DNA from: Cotesia glomerata
Taxonomy: Eukaryota > Arthropoda > Insecta > Hymenoptera > Braconidae
Length of the DNA stretch: 64,000 bases
Assembly (NCBI RefSeq): GCF_020080835.1
Contig: NC_058165.1
Location: forward strand, 4,563,771-4,627,770
Direction: 5' to 3'
Within the stretch, counting starts at the first letter, position 1, and every line of letters starts with the position of its first letter. Shown piece after piece: positions 25,802-37,034 of the stretch. A program made the position numbers and the translations under genes. The notes below the pieces were generated by a model. That model made no database searches. It had not been told where the DNA came from and saw nothing but the letters and a program-made list of their open reading frames with translations.

Positions 25802-26072
25802 CACTGATAGAAGGATTTATTTGTATTAAATAATATTTTTTAATATGTAACAAATCATTTATTAGAGACCATTTTTTAATATTAAATAAATATTTCTTAG
25901 TATTTAAAATGATTTGTTTGTATTTAATAAATCTGATATTCATTTATTAAATATTAATAAATCTTTTTAAATACTAAGAAATATTTGTTAAGGCCTAACA
26001 AATGGCTTCTAATAAATGATTTGTTAAATATTAAAAAATCTTTTTAACTATAAACAAATCCTTCTATCAGTG
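25802..26072. mobile_element. M271 MITE, full length (271 bp)
   Basis: CACTGATAGAAGGATTT at the left and AAATCCTTCTATCAGTG at the right, with CA on both sides (25800-25801, 26073-26074). The body is built from words like TTTGTTAA and TATTTAAAA. Exactly the same length as the copies at 27762 and 50543. Confidence 0.9.
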
Positions 26073-26638
26073 CAGACTTGTTTTTGCCGGGAGTTATTTT
26101 GGCACAGAGTCATTTTGGACAAAAGTTGTTTCAACATAAGTTATTTTGAGTGAGTTGTTTCAACCGGAGTTGTAATAGACCGAGTTGATCATGACGGGCA
26201 ACGAAACCCTGGAGGGGGTTAAATCTACTAATTGATGATACATGTTGGAATATGTGTCATTATTTAGACGAAAGAATTCAAAATTAATCCGTAGTATCGA
26301 ATATTGTTTTGAGGAATGGATGTTTATAAGATATTAGATGATATTTAGTTTAGATGATATTTTCTATATGTTTATAGACTTAAAAAAAAATTGTTTATTT
26401 TGTGAAAGACATTTTTATGAAACATGTAATTTTTGCCATGTTTATTTTTCTGAAACTATAGTTTATAAAGAACAGAATCATACCTCAGAAATAAGTTTAT
26501 ATAAGTGTAAAGTTCTGGATTTTCCAGCGAATGTTTTTATAATTTATCAGGCGGGTGTCTTTAGGAAATCTATAGATTCCTGGCGCACCCTACTCTTAGA
26601 TACTCTATAAATTGTTAAAATTATTATTAGGGTAATAG
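26073..26638. other. Unique DNA with an uncalled Cys-containing frame
   Basis: The first part (26085-26200) has repeated GAGTTATTTTGG, GAGTCATTTTGG and GAGTTGTTTCAACC words. The frame 26338-26610 (90 residues) contains CLFCERHFYETCNFC, two CxxC pairs, but it has an in-frame stop right upstream, no match to a family I know and no second copy to compare. I leave it uncalled. Confidence 0.35.
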
Positions 26639-26859
26639 TATATTACACATCTAGGGCAGTAAAATAAGAAATGTCTCAGATCACATGTAATTGTTGTCCG
26701 AGGCGAAGCCGAGGTCAATAAACATGTGATCTGAGACTTTCTTATTTACTGCCCGTGGTGTGTATACTATTTTTCTCCTCGACGGAGGCGGAAAGCGGCA
26801 TTTTCGTTTAGCGCAGCGGGAGGAAAATTGACGCTTTCCGCCCGGAGGTGAGAAAATAA
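26639..26859 (+). mobile_element. TH two-hairpin MITE, copy 3 (intact)
   Basis: Hairpin 1 runs from AGTATATTACACATC to GGTGTGTATACT, with arms including AAATAAGAAATGTCTCAGAT and a loop carrying CGAGGCGAAGCCGAGG. Hairpin 2 runs from ATTTTTCTCCTCGACGGAGG to CGGAGGTGAGAAAAT, with arms GGAAAGCGGC/CGCTTTCC. This copy is uninterrupted and serves as the reference for both broken copies. Confidence 0.85.
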
Positions 26860-27100
26860 GTATTACTATTATTATTATTATTAAGAATGTAACTGAAAGA
26901 TCGTAAATTTCTTTATTTATTTAAATAATATACCCATTATCCAATAATACAATTATTACGTTTAATGTTTAGTTTTGTTTGTAAATTGAGTAAAGCCTAC
27001 ACTGAGAAAACGGTTTGTTTGACTCAAATGCACAGATTTATTTGAAATGAATCAAAAATATTTATTTAATGTTAACAAATTTCTTTTATTTAAATCCACA

Positions 27101-28394
27101 GATTCGGTAGAATCTGGCGCCAAGTTCCGTTCAAATCTGCTGTAAACGGAGCGCCAGACTACCGACTGTGTTTACTGTAAGCAGAACGGTATTTTGAGGT
27201 TGCAAAATTTTATTTAATTCTACGGTACTTTTTTTTCCTAAATTGTATATTATAACAGTAATTAATACTTTATTTGACTGTTATTAATTAATTATATTCA
27301 CTTATAACAATTAATCTAATTGAAATTATTAAATTTAATCAGCACAAACTATAGCAACGCAAAAATTTCGATCCTGACTTTTTTTTCGATGGGCAAAGTG
27401 ATCTGCCACAGACTAAATAATTCGAGAATGCATAGTAATCCTTCATTAGATGGGAAACTACAGTTAAAAATAGATATTTCACAGCTTGCATCTACACCCG
27501 CCAGGGTGCGCTGGAATTATTTTTACATAAACTGTAGTTTCAAGGGGATAGTTTGCTATAAAAAATGCAACCAACGCAAGATTTAATTAAGTTGGTACCA
27601 ATTGTCAATTTTTATTATAATTACAAAAAATACTAAAATCCGAACAAAACAGTTTCACTGTAAAAAAATCGCGCCAAGTCCACGTTCATAAGACTATTAA
27701 GAAAAAAAAATTTGTTTTTTTCTTTAAAAAAATATATAAAATAAAAAAATTAAAAAATCCACACTGATAGAAGGATTTGTTTATAGATAAAAAGATTTGT
27801 TAATATTTAACAAATCATTTATTAAAAGCCATTTGTTAGTCCTTAACAAATATTTCTTAGTATTTAAAAAGATTTATTAATATTTAATAAATGAATGTCA
27901 GATTTATTAAATACAAAAACATCATTTTAAATACTAAGAAATATTTGTTTAATGCTAAAAAGTGGTCTCTAATAAATGATTTGTTAACTATTAACAAATA
28001 TTATTTAATACAAATAAATCTTTCTATCAGTGCAAGTAACCGATATGATTGTTTATGATTTTCGGAAATTAAAAAAAATTTTGTTATAAATTTAAAAATT
28101 AAGAAAAAAATTTTGGAACGTACTTGGTGTGCGTCATTGTGTATTTAAATTTTTTTAAATTTTGCAACCGCGCACACTAAATACGTTCCAAACTTTTTTT
28201 TTAATTTTTAAATTTGTAACAAAATTTTTTTTAATTTCCGAAAATCATAAACAATCATATCGGTTACTTGGATTTTTTAATTTTTTTATTTTATATCTTT
28301 TTGTAAAGAAAAAAACAAATTTTTTTTTCTTAATAGTCTTATGAACGTGGACTTGGCGCGATTTTTTTACAGTGAAACTGTTTTTGTTCGGATA
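27101..28394 (+). mobile_element. BP bipartite palindrome element, copy C (interrupted by M271)
   Basis: Near-identical to copies A and D in the 5' hairpin and the middle part. Its 3' palindrome is broken by M271 at 27762-28032 and its loop is shorter than in copy A. Ends GTTTTTGTTCGGAT at 28394. Confidence 0.8.
27762..28032. mobile_element. M271 MITE, full length, nested in BP copy C
   Basis: CACTGATAGAAGGATTTG to AAATCTTTCTATCAGTG, with CA duplicated (27760-27761, 28033-28034). BP copies A and D keep the unoccupied site ATCCAAGTAACC with a single CA, which proves a 2-bp target duplication. Confidence 0.92.
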
Positions 28395-29170
28395 TATATT
28401 ACTGTGAATCAAATACTACTTCATTTTGGTTTATTTAATTGAATCGACTCATTTATTTCATTCAAATAAAGATTTGTTAACTATTAACAAATCTCGCTTC
28501 AAGTAAATTACGCTTGGTGTCGCTATTTTTGAATGTAAGAGTATTGTTTACATTTGACTTTTTTTGTGACCAACTACTATTTCTTTTATATTTATTTTAT
28601 TATAATATTAATTTACCTATTGATCTTAATTACAATAAAAAAATTCTTCTAAAAATTTTCACTTATAATTTTTATTTTTTATTAATTTTAACATGTGAAA
28701 TTTTTTAATTAAAATTTTTTCATAATAATTTTATTGTTATAAAAGTCGAAAAAATTTACAGATGTCTGTTAATTTATAATAATAAAGTTAGTCGACATTT
28801 TTTATTTTGCTTAATATGTTAAATTAGAACTAAATAATATTTTTTTTTAATTGAACTTACAGTTTTTCGAATTTTTTACAAATGAAATTAAAAAAAAAAT
28901 TTTTTTGTTAAATTTTTTCAATAAAAAAAATTCTAAAAATTTTTAGATGTCGGCTAACTTTATTGTCATTGTTAATTTCAGTATAATTAATAATTCCAAA
29001 AGAAGTGCCCATTTTACCCCAAACGTTCGATATGACCACTTTTACAACTTTCTTAACCTAAAACTAAAAATCATTGCTTTGAGTATATTCAAACATACCA
29101 TTTATTTATAGTTAACAAATCTTAATTGGTTGAAATATACGATTGTTAGCACCAAAGAAATATTTGTTAA

Positions 29171-29651
29171 CCCTTCAGCACTCTCGCTATGAGATTTTCT
29201 GTCACGCTCATCAATAACTCAAATTTTCTTTCAAATTTCAAATGGAATGACTATGTGATTTTTTTTCTATCTGCCAAAAAATTAATATTATTTCAGATTG
29301 CAATATTATTATTTTAATTGTTCTATACTATAAAAAAATAAAATAAATTTTATTAACTCTGTGAGATATTTTCTCATCGCAATAGTAAAGTAGAGGGGTC
29401 AGAATTTAAAAAATCGGGTCTGATCGGTACAGTTCGGAGGTTCTCGTAAGATTGCATTTGTGTTTGGATGTATTATTATAAAATATTATTTTTAAATAAG
29501 TCAATTTTTATTTGTTTTAAAAAATTTTTCTTGTTTGAGATTTATTAAATTAAAGGGGCTATAAGCATGCGTGCGCTTCCACAAAAGGCGTGAGAGTTTT
29601 TCTCATCGCGCGAGTAATGATAGTAAATCGTTTTGCGAGAGTGCTGAAGAG
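29171..29651. mobile_element. TTAA-flanked MITE, relative of 25265-25650
   Basis: The ends CCCTTCAGCACTCTCGC and GCGAGAGTGCTGAAGAG are bounded by TTAA at 29167-29170 and 29652-29655. The interior shares the style of the 25-kb copy (CTCACGCTCAT near the left end; TCTCATCGCGCGAGTAA near the right end). Non-autonomous. Confidence 0.8.
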
Positions 29652-29655
29652 TTAA

Positions 29656-30056
29656 GGTAGTTGTAGGGTGATAGGCATTTCAACAGAAAATTATGAAATT
29701 TTTTTTATTGAAAGATAAATATATTAATAATTCACTACCAAAATTTCAGATCAATTGACCGCACCGTTTTTGAGTAATTAATTTTTGAAATTGCATCTTT
29801 TACACGTAGCGGTATAGAGAGATGATAAAGTTAGTATGAAATCTTTGGCCCACTCGAGTGGTATGGAAGATTTCATACTAACTTTACCATCTCTCTATAC
29901 CTCTACGTGTAAAAGATACAATTTCGAAAATTAATTACTCAAAAACGGTGCGGTCAATTGATCTGAAATTTTGGTAGTGAATTATTAATATATTTATCTT
30001 TCAATAAAAAAAATTTCATAATTTTCTGTTGAAATGCCTATCACGCAACAACTACC
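29656..30056. mobile_element. 401-bp near-perfect palindrome with TTAA duplication
   Basis: The two halves are almost exact reverse complements around a short centre (TGGCCCACTCGAGTGG-like) at about 29855. The ends GGTAGTTGTAGGGTGATAGG and CCTATCACGCAACAACTACC are bounded by TTAA at 29652-29655 and 30057-30060. The left TTAA is shared with the neighbouring MITE, so one inserted into the other's target duplication. The cruciform or hairpin-RNA potential is extreme. Confidence 0.85.
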
Positions 30057-30283
30057 TTAACTATAAACAAATCTGGATTTCATTCAAATATACTATAACT
30101 TTGTCTCAAATAAATAAATTTATTTGTATCAAATAAATATTTCTGGTGATATTTAAATAAGAGATTTATTTATAGTTAACGAGCCTCATTTCATTTAAAT
30201 GAATTGTTTTCTCAGTGTATTAGGCAACAGCACCCGCGTGCTTCATAGATATCTGGTCGACTAATGACCCAGAAAAGTGTTTA

Positions 30284-30432
30284 CAGTCGACGCTCTCTGT
30301 ATTGGACCTCTCTGTATTTGACCACATTCTTCCTCTGTATTTGACGATTTTACACAGCTCTTATGGACAAGGACGAGTCAAATACAGAGAATGGTCCTGT
30401 ACGGGCGAGTCAAATACAGAGAGCGTTGACTG
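30284..30432. mobile_element. 149-bp MITE with TA duplication
   Basis: CAGTCGACGCTCTCTGTATT at the left and AATACAGAGAGCGTTGACTG at the right, with TA on both sides (30282-30283, 30433-30434). The CTCTGTATTTGAC word is repeated again just inside each end. CAGT ends with TA targets fit Tc1/mariner-pogo elements. Confidence 0.75.
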
Positions 30433-30565
30433 TAGTTGTGAAATTAACTTACGCCTACAACAAAAAATGCAATTTTAGGGGGTCAATTGTGGAAAGGGAA
30501 TGGGTCAGGTATACGGATGCAAAAGTGATGTTCTTGCAAGTACTGTATATCTAAAACTAAATATA

Positions 30566-31291
30566 CAGTGTAAACTCTATATAACGTTACTCTATATAAC
30601 GACAAACTCCTTAAAGCGTCAAAATCACTTGTCTTTGGTTGGTTTAGCTTGTCTTTCATACAATGATACACTCTATATAGCATTATACTCACTCTCAATA
30701 ACGACAACAATTAAGTGACATCATGCATTCCGAACTTTCTAAGAAATTCAGCTAAATTATTAGAAAAATATCTCCTTTATGACCAAGATCCCTCAATATC
30801 GCAAGATATGAAAAAAATATCGACGTTCTAATTAACAAATTGTCTAACTCCATTTTAGACAATCTTCCATTTATTCGAAGAAACAATTTGTGAAAATTTT
30901 ATTATCACTTAAAAAAACCATTTAATATCTAATAAGGTATAATATTTTGGTTTGGATCATTCAAATAATTTATAATTGGACTATTGCTACATTAAAATGT
31001 TAAAAAATTACCCTCTACAAAATAAGGAGTTAGACCAATTGCTAATTAGATCGTCGATATGTAAAAAAATATAACAAAATTATTGGTGCAGCAAAAGACG
31101 TTAGATAAAAATAACAGAATATACGCTATAAGGCTGTTAATAAATAAATAAAATTGCTTTCTATGCACATAACTACAATAAAAATATGGTCTAATGTAAA
31201 CTTTTTTTTTTCTAATTCTAATTTTTCTTCTCTCTGTTTAACGTCATAAAATTCACGGTCCCTTCAGTGTCGTTATATAGAGTTTACACTG
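30566..31291. mobile_element. 726-bp pogo/Tigger-like MITE
   Basis: CAGTGTAAACTCTATATAAC at the left and GTTATATAGAGTTTACACTG at the right, with TA on both sides. CAGT-starting ends with CTCTATATAACG are characteristic of insect pogo/Tigger elements. No transposase frame remains. A TIR segment (30817-31060) is nested inside. Confidence 0.8.
30817..31060. mobile_element. TIR segment TATCGACG, copy 1
   Basis: ATATCGACGTTCTAATTAAC at the left, matched in reverse complement at the right (GCTAATTAGATCGTCGATAT), with inverted similarity reaching about 40 bp (GTCTAACTCC words). A second copy, in the opposite orientation, lies at 40951-41196. Confidence 0.65.
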
Positions 31292-31500
31292 TACTTCTAA
31301 TCGAGGAACTAAAAAGTGTTAGATAGTTAATGGAAAAATTTATAATTGATAGAAAAATTGAAGAAAATCAATTGAAAAAATGGCGTAATTGAGTGAAAAA
31401 TTCAATTTTTTGACTTTACCTATCTCTAATAATGTGCCATATCGATTCTATCACATTTTCTTCACTTTATGTAGTAACTTAGCTGTCACGAGTAATGTAT

Positions 31501-31572
31501 TCTTCGGTAGTATAGTGGTTAGTATCCCCGCCTGTCACGCGGGAGACCGGGGTTCGATTCCCCGCCGAAGAG
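31501..31572 (+). tRNA. tRNA-Asp (anticodon GTC)
   Basis: An intact 72-base cloverleaf. The acceptor stem TCTTCGG pairs fully with CCGAAGA, and the discriminator base is G. D arm GTAT-AGTGGTTA-GTAT; anticodon stem CCCGC/GCGGG with loop CTGTCAC, so GTC at 31534-31536; variable region AGACC; T arm CGGGG-TTCGATT-CCCCG. Box A and box B are both canonical. T-runs at 31578-31583 and 31585-31592 serve as RNA polymerase III terminators. It decodes GAC and GAU during translation. There is no intron and no CCA in the DNA, as expected for a eukaryotic nuclear gene. It is single-copy here and not inside a recognised repeat, so a working gene is more likely than a SINE. Confidence 0.96.
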
Positions 31573-32490
31573 ATTTATTTTTTCTTTTTTTTATTTATAT
31601 ATTCAAAAATTGAAAACAAAAAATTTTTTTCGAAAAAAAAATTTTTTTTGAAAAAAAATTTTTTAACTTCCCGAAAAAATTTACTATTTTTCTGCCCTAT
31701 TTTATAGTTATTTATTGCAAATTTACGCATTATTTATCAAAAGTTAAAAAAACTCTATATTTAAATTTATTTTCACTTTTTTGATGGAAAAATGGCATAA
31801 ATCTTTGTCAAATAAAATATATCTAGAGCTATCCTCAAATAAATTAAAACAATAATTTATCAAGTCATTTTTAATCTGACTTAGTAAGTTTTATCTCACT
31901 ATTTAACTATTTAACTATAAATTAAATTTAGAAGCAATATATTTAATTTAATAAGAATGTAACAACCCATATATATTGATTCAACAATAACAATGAATTA
32001 ATACTAACTGATCAAAATCAATAAAATATTTACTGTTAATAATTTGTGCAAACGTGTATACATGTGAAGTAATGATAAAGATGATCGGGAAAAGGAAATA
32101 AGGTCACGCCAGGAAAGTGAGTAATGATTGTAGTTTATCAGCGAGAAGTAACTAGCGGTGTTCGTGTAATGGGAGCATTCATCAACGCGCAATCTCCTCT
32201 ATTGCCCCGCTATTCTACTCGTTTCACGATACGAGACAAGCTAAGTGAGATAGAGAAAATAGAATGAAATAGAAGTAGAATGACTATAGTCTCGTGACGA
32301 TTTGCAGCACGTTGTTCGCTGCCACGCGAAACGTTTGTAAAATGATTATCCTTTTACGGTTTATATTTTATCTAATAAGTTCGCAGGAAGTCTTTCCACT
32401 ATTGTAAAAAAAAAAAAAAAAAAAAAAAACAGCCTTATAGTATAAATGTCTTGTATTGATAAATCTTACAATCCTTTTCTTGTCTATAAA
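31573..32490. other. Unique AT-rich DNA
   Basis: Contains palindromic TTTTTTTCGAAAAAAAAATT-like runs at 31620-31670 and an A-run of about 24 at 32407. 32130-32340 has ordinary complexity (GTTTCACGATACGAGAC, CGTTGTTCGCTGCCACGCG) without a credible frame. Confidence 0.45.
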
Positions 32491-34198
32491 TATAAAAGAG
32501 GATGTTTGTATACATGACATCGATAAACTCAGAAACTATTTGACCGATCATTATGAAAATTGGTATGTATATGTATTTTTTCCACGGAGAAGGTTTATAT
32601 GCTATGCCCATTGATGTAACTCGCCACTAGGTGGCGCTGTAAAGTACCGATTTTCGTATCGTTCAACCGATTGTCATGAAAATTAGTATGCAGATGTATT
32701 TTTTCATGGAGAAAACGATTATGCTATCCCTATTGACGCAAATCGCCACCAGGTGGCACTGCAATGTATAGACTAAAAAATAAAATCTATTCAAAAAGCA
32801 AATCAACTAACTTCACATCTGTCATCTGTCAACAAACATAAAATAATCACACGAATAAATAATATCAGTAATGTGAACTACTTGATGATGTTGAGGGGAG
32901 TATTCGGATCTGTTTATTCTAAAATTTCATTCAGATCATGCAGAATATAAGTTAATTTAATTACAAGTTCGTAATCAGAATTAACAATTTAAAAAAAATT
33001 ATCTCTTCTTTGTTTTTATTGATAAAATTTTCAGATTATTCACATTTACAACGCTCGAGCCTTGCTTCGTACATTTACCGCTGATATTAAGATAAGTCCG
33101 ATATGCTTATATATAAATAACAAAGTAGGTGTTGTATTAATCGACATGTACATCAACGTAGGTGAGAATTTCCTCTCGCAAGAGAAAAGAATGGAAGAGA
33201 ATGAAAATGAAGATGAAGACTAAAGTGAGCTTTAGCTAAAGCTTATTTTTGTTTCATTCAAATTTTATAGCTCATAGTTTGATAAATTTGCGACATATGT
33301 TATAAAAAGCCTCAGCTGTGTTTACACTTTTTCAATATAATTTTTACTATTTCGAGACTTGCACAAAATAATTAATAAACCGAAGGCTGGCAATGGCCTG
33401 GTCGGCTCGGTGCTTGCTTTTCGAAAGAGTGGGACCCGGGTTCGATCCCAGCACGCACCAATATTTTTCAGTGATTATAATTAAAGATATGTGCGTTAAG
33501 TTACGTTGCCAGCCTCTGGAAGTGACAGAGATAGCCGGGCGGCACACGTCCGACTTGTGCGATCACACATTTAAGCAACAATTTGAATGGGTGACCAGTT
33601 GGCTAGCGCGAGGGATCTCTGCACACTAGGAGAGGGGCCTAATGCTCCAGTGGTCGATAAAGAAGAGTTTCTTATCAATCACTGTAGACTTAGCCCAGCT
33701 CCAACTGGACTATCATGGGTTTTCTCTGTGGTTTCCCCATGATTCTGTTCCAACAGCCTGAGAAGGTGAGGTTCAGGGTGAATACGGTACAGAAAGCACA
33801 AGTCTGTCCACAGCCGCAAAAATTAAAAGCAGAAATGAAGTGTCGGGTGGGACTTGCTGAGGTCCAATATGAGAAATAGAAAAAGCGTAGAGCTAGGAGA
33901 AAAAGAGGAATCAGCCTTGTAAAAACCGAGAGGTGTACAAGTAAAGAATAATAATAATAATTAATAAACCGTAAAATCAACCAAAAAATAATTATATTTT
34001 AAGTTCTGTTTTTTTTATTAAAGTTTAATAATAAATCTAGCCTTTTTTATGTAAGGGTTGTAATGATTTGAATTAGATGTGAAGATTCTTGTATTGTAAT
34101 CGATCGATTCAAATCCTGACATTTCAATTAAAGAATTAAAACGGAACAAATTTATTGCTCACCCTTAATTATCCTTAAATTAAACACCGTTTAAGATA
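32491..34198 (+). repeat. CTR repeat, copy 2 (interrupted by a SINE)
   Basis: Collinear with 21398-22505, with scattered substitutions. The CTCF-like motifs are conserved at 32623-32639 (one change) and 32745-32760. The only large difference is the SINE at 33383-33955. Confidence 0.8.
33383..33955 (+). mobile_element. SINE with tRNA-like head and 5S-rRNA-like body
   Basis: Flanked by a perfect 16-bp target duplication (AATAATTAATAAACCG at 33367-33382 and 33956-33971); CTR copy 1 has the single, unoccupied site near 22271-22290. The 5' head has a box A-like TGGCCTGGTCGG (33394-33405) and a perfect box B GGTTCGATCCC (33439-33449), closing with CGCACCA. Around 33559-33600 is GCGATCACACATTTAAGCAA then GAATGGGTGACCAG, which resembles the internal control region of 5S rRNA with a gap. 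The tail is a short (AAT)n. RNA polymerase III transcription and LINE-driven reverse transcription are inferred. Confidence 0.85.
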
Positions 34199-35339
34199 CA
34201 CTTAATTAGTTTATCACTCGCCACCAGATGGCGAGTAGTCGCTAAAACTTTTCGCTGGCAGTGACTTCTTCCGGGGAGAATATAAGTCGCCTTGTGCCTG
34301 GGGATATAAAAGACAGAAAATATACGCAATACGTCACTTTATTAGTCATATATAAAAAATAAAGCTTTTATATGCACTTAATCGTGAAATTACACTCGTA
34401 ATATACTCAAAGGCTAATTCTTTTCTTTATTATCGGGCGTATATGCATTATACGCATAGAAAAAGAGAAGGAATAGTTTGGTTAGCGTTGGACGGTTTCT
34501 TAGGATAGAATATCGCGGCGTCAAGTCATGGCACGCAACCATCGGCACTACCATAATCACACAACAAGTTACAACAGTAACAACAAGAATAACAACAAAA
34601 ACACAACATCAGACATGTATTATTACCCGGCTTTTCGCAGTCCTCGCCCCCTGTAATTATGATTTTATTTTTATGGACATAAATTATACAGTAAAGTCTC
34701 GCCGTGTCATTACAGGGCATTGTAATTCAAGGCTGTGTATATAATGGTAACCTCGGCTGTCTTTTATGTATGTAAACTCACACACACAAAACATATATTC
34801 TTTCTTCTTTCCTTTTTTCACTGATACGAGCATATAATTCCAACCACTCACCTGCCGCAGGTTAACACTTTGTCTCTTCTTCATTCTAGATTTTTTATCT
34901 TCTGTTTTATACAAGCTCATCGTCATATACATTTATTTAACCTCCTTTATCAGATTCTTCACTCTCGATTCCTTAAATTGAGTCTTGTCAGACGTTTATG
35001 TACATATATACGCATGAAAGTATCCTATGGATGTATAAATTACACCATATATGTATGTATACTACCGCAATATCGTTTTATTATTCTTATGCGTGATTAC
35101 CAATGTTACTTGTTTGCTTTTAACTAATGAGGACTGCACGTCGTTAGTGCAAGTTATGTGTTAGTTAGGTGCTATTAATGAGCCAACGGTAACTGATTAA
35201 CATTATACTCTGACGTTTGAAGTATATTGAGCAATTCTGGGATAATAATAATGATAATAATAATTTTAACGATAATTTTTTATTATTAATATTATTATTA
35301 TTTAATTATTAAAAGAATAAGAATAATTTTGTTTCCAGG
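34199..35339. other. Unique DNA with a CTCF-like palindrome
   Basis: 34213-34236 reads ACTCGCCACCAGATGGCGAG, which is both palindromic and a good CTCF-like core. 34440-34760 has ordinary complexity; its frames of about 60-90 residues overlap on both strands and show no known domain. 35240-35320 is ATA/AAT-rich. No gene is supported. Confidence 0.45.
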
Positions 35340-35505
35340 ATATTCATATGGTAAAATCAATTTCTTTAGTGAAATTTAGTGTCATTGTAAAGGTCTTGAC
35401 TTGAATTTTTGTCTTTTCAAGGTTTTCTATCATTCTCACTGATAGTTAATTTTTTATGATAAGGATTTAGGCTGCATTCGAAAATGCTCTATCTTTAGAT
35501 ACATA
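35340..35505 (-). repeat. PAL-edge flank repeat, second copy
   Basis: Reverse complement of 1028-1165 plus some further sequence, with insertions and substitutions. It directly adjoins a PAL unit, as at the left end of the window. Confidence 0.75.
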
Positions 35506-35510
35506 ATTAA

Positions 35511-35745
35511 GAAATTATCTTGTTTCTCGTGAACTATTGACATTTTTAAAGATATAAGCTCACCCCGACATTACATTCATCGAGACCTTTCATTTGAGTA
35601 CCCACATCAATTTTTCATATATTTTATATATTTATATATATATATGAATATATTAAAAATATATCAAAAATAGATGTGGGTACTCAAATGAAAGCTCTTG
35701 ATTGTAACATCGGAATGAGCTTGTATCTTTAAAAACGTCAATATT
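35511..35745. repeat. PAL unit (single)
   Basis: One palindromic unit: left arm at about 35530-35610 (GAGTACCCACATCAATTTTT), right arm from 35670 (GATGTGGGTACTCAAATGAA). The OX element lies immediately to its right. Confidence 0.85.
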
Positions 35746-35749
35746 TAAT

Positions 35750-36427
35750 GAACCAAGAAAATATTTTTCTTCCTAATTATTTTCTTGGGCGAAAAAAAAA
35801 TTTTTTTTTGACACAAGAAATTTCACTTATCCCAACAAAATTAATTCCCTTGTTTGAAGAAATACGTATCTTGATCCAAGACAATTTATTTAAACCAAGA
35901 AAATTTTCTTGTTTTGAGAAAATTTCTCTCTTGCTCCAAAAAATTAAGTTCTTGACAGAAGTAAATTTTCTTGTCTTGAGAAAATTTTTCTCTTGCTCCA
36001 AAAAATTAAATATCTCGATAATAAATTTTCATTAATATTTTTATTGACGAACATGTCAAATGGGAAGATCAAATAATATTGAATCATTTTTTTTCATTCA
36101 ATATGTATAATTGCGTTCTAAAATAATCTAAAATGGATATCAAATATTCAAGAGAAAAGTTTTCTTAAGGTGAGAAAATTTTTTTTCTCAGCTGAAGTAG
36201 GTGGCGCTGCTTCCCTCTAAAGTATCTAAAAATCTTGATCAAATATAAAAATTTATTGTATCAAGTACTTATGATAATTTGAATTAAGAAAAATTACTTC
36301 CACCAAGAATAGAATTTCAAGAAAAATTTTTACTTCGGCCAAGACAACTTCGGTCTTCCTTCGGGTACCCGAAAATTTACTTGAGCCAAGAATTTTATTC
36401 TCCAGTCTAGAAATCTATTTTTCTGTG
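35750..36427 (+). mobile_element. OX MITE, copy 1 (left end missing)
   Basis: Matches 42006-42704 from the AACCAAGAAAATATTTTTCT-like stretch to the right end CTTTTTCTGTG-type terminus. The expected CACAGAAG left end is absent. Contains AGTAGGTGGCGCTGCTT (36196-36212), a CTCF-like core, and repeated TCTTGNNCCAAGAAA words. Confidence 0.75.
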
Positions 36428-36905
36428 TATAAGTTCACCCCGACAATACACTCATCGAAACCTTTTATTTGAGTACCCACATCAATTTTTCATATATTTC
36501 ATGTATATATATATATATGTATATATGAAAAATGTATCAAAAAATGCATGTGGGTATTCAAATGAAAGCTCTTGATGAGTGTAACATCTGAATGAGCTTA
36601 TATCTTTAAAAAAGTCAATAGTTAAGAAAGTACAGTGCAGTTTAACAAATGTCTTGAGAACTATTGACATTTTTAAAGATATAAGTTCACCCCGACAATA
36701 CACTCATCGAAACCTTTCATTTGAGTATCCACATCAATTTTTCATATATTTCATATATTTATATATATGTATATATGAAAAATATATCAAAAAATGCATG
36801 TGGGTACTCAAATGAAAGCTCTTGATGAGCATAACATCAAGATGAGTTTATATCTTAAAAAATGTCAATATTTAAGAAAGTACAGTGCAATTTAACAAAT
36901 GTCAT
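36428..36905. repeat. PAL units (2)
   Basis: Left arms near 36468 and 36726, right arms near 36547 and 36797, 250 bp apart. The first unit starts directly at the end of the OX element. Confidence 0.85.
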
Positions 36906-36971
36906 TATTTAATAACGGAAAATTTTATTTATTCATATTTCACAAGTCACGGCAGTCAAAAAGTGACTCAA

Positions 36972-36972
36972 C

Positions 36973-37032
<60 letters not shown>
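36972..37032. repeat. (AAT)n microsatellite, about 20 repeats
   Basis: Perfect AAT/TAA run of about 60 bp. The poly-Ile frame on the minus strand is an artefact. Confidence 0.95.

Positions 37033-37034
<2 letters not shown>

Larger units (their letters stand above)
27000..30217. mobile_element. Composite: TIR element CACTGAGAAAAC with five nested insertions
   Basis: The ends CACTGAGAAAACGGTTTG (27000) and ATTGTTTTCTCAGTG (30217) are bounded by TA (26998-26999, 30218-30219). Residual element sequence is at 27000-27100, 28395-29166 and 30061-30217, with recurring AACAAATC and ATTTGAATG-type words. Inside are BP copy C, which itself holds an M271, and two TTAA elements placed end to end. No transposase frame is seen. 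Confidence 0.75.

Noticed and set aside
26338..26610. 90-residue frame with two CxxC pairs
   Set aside because: Stop codon immediately upstream, no recognisable domain, no splice context and no second copy for comparison.
33690..33980. 96-residue minus-strand frame
   Set aside because: Contained in the SINE and its flank; antisense to the element.
35748..36035. 95-residue frame rich in Phe, Lys and Ile
   Set aside because: It lies wholly in an OX MITE and its sequence follows the repeated TCTTG-CCAAGAAA words.
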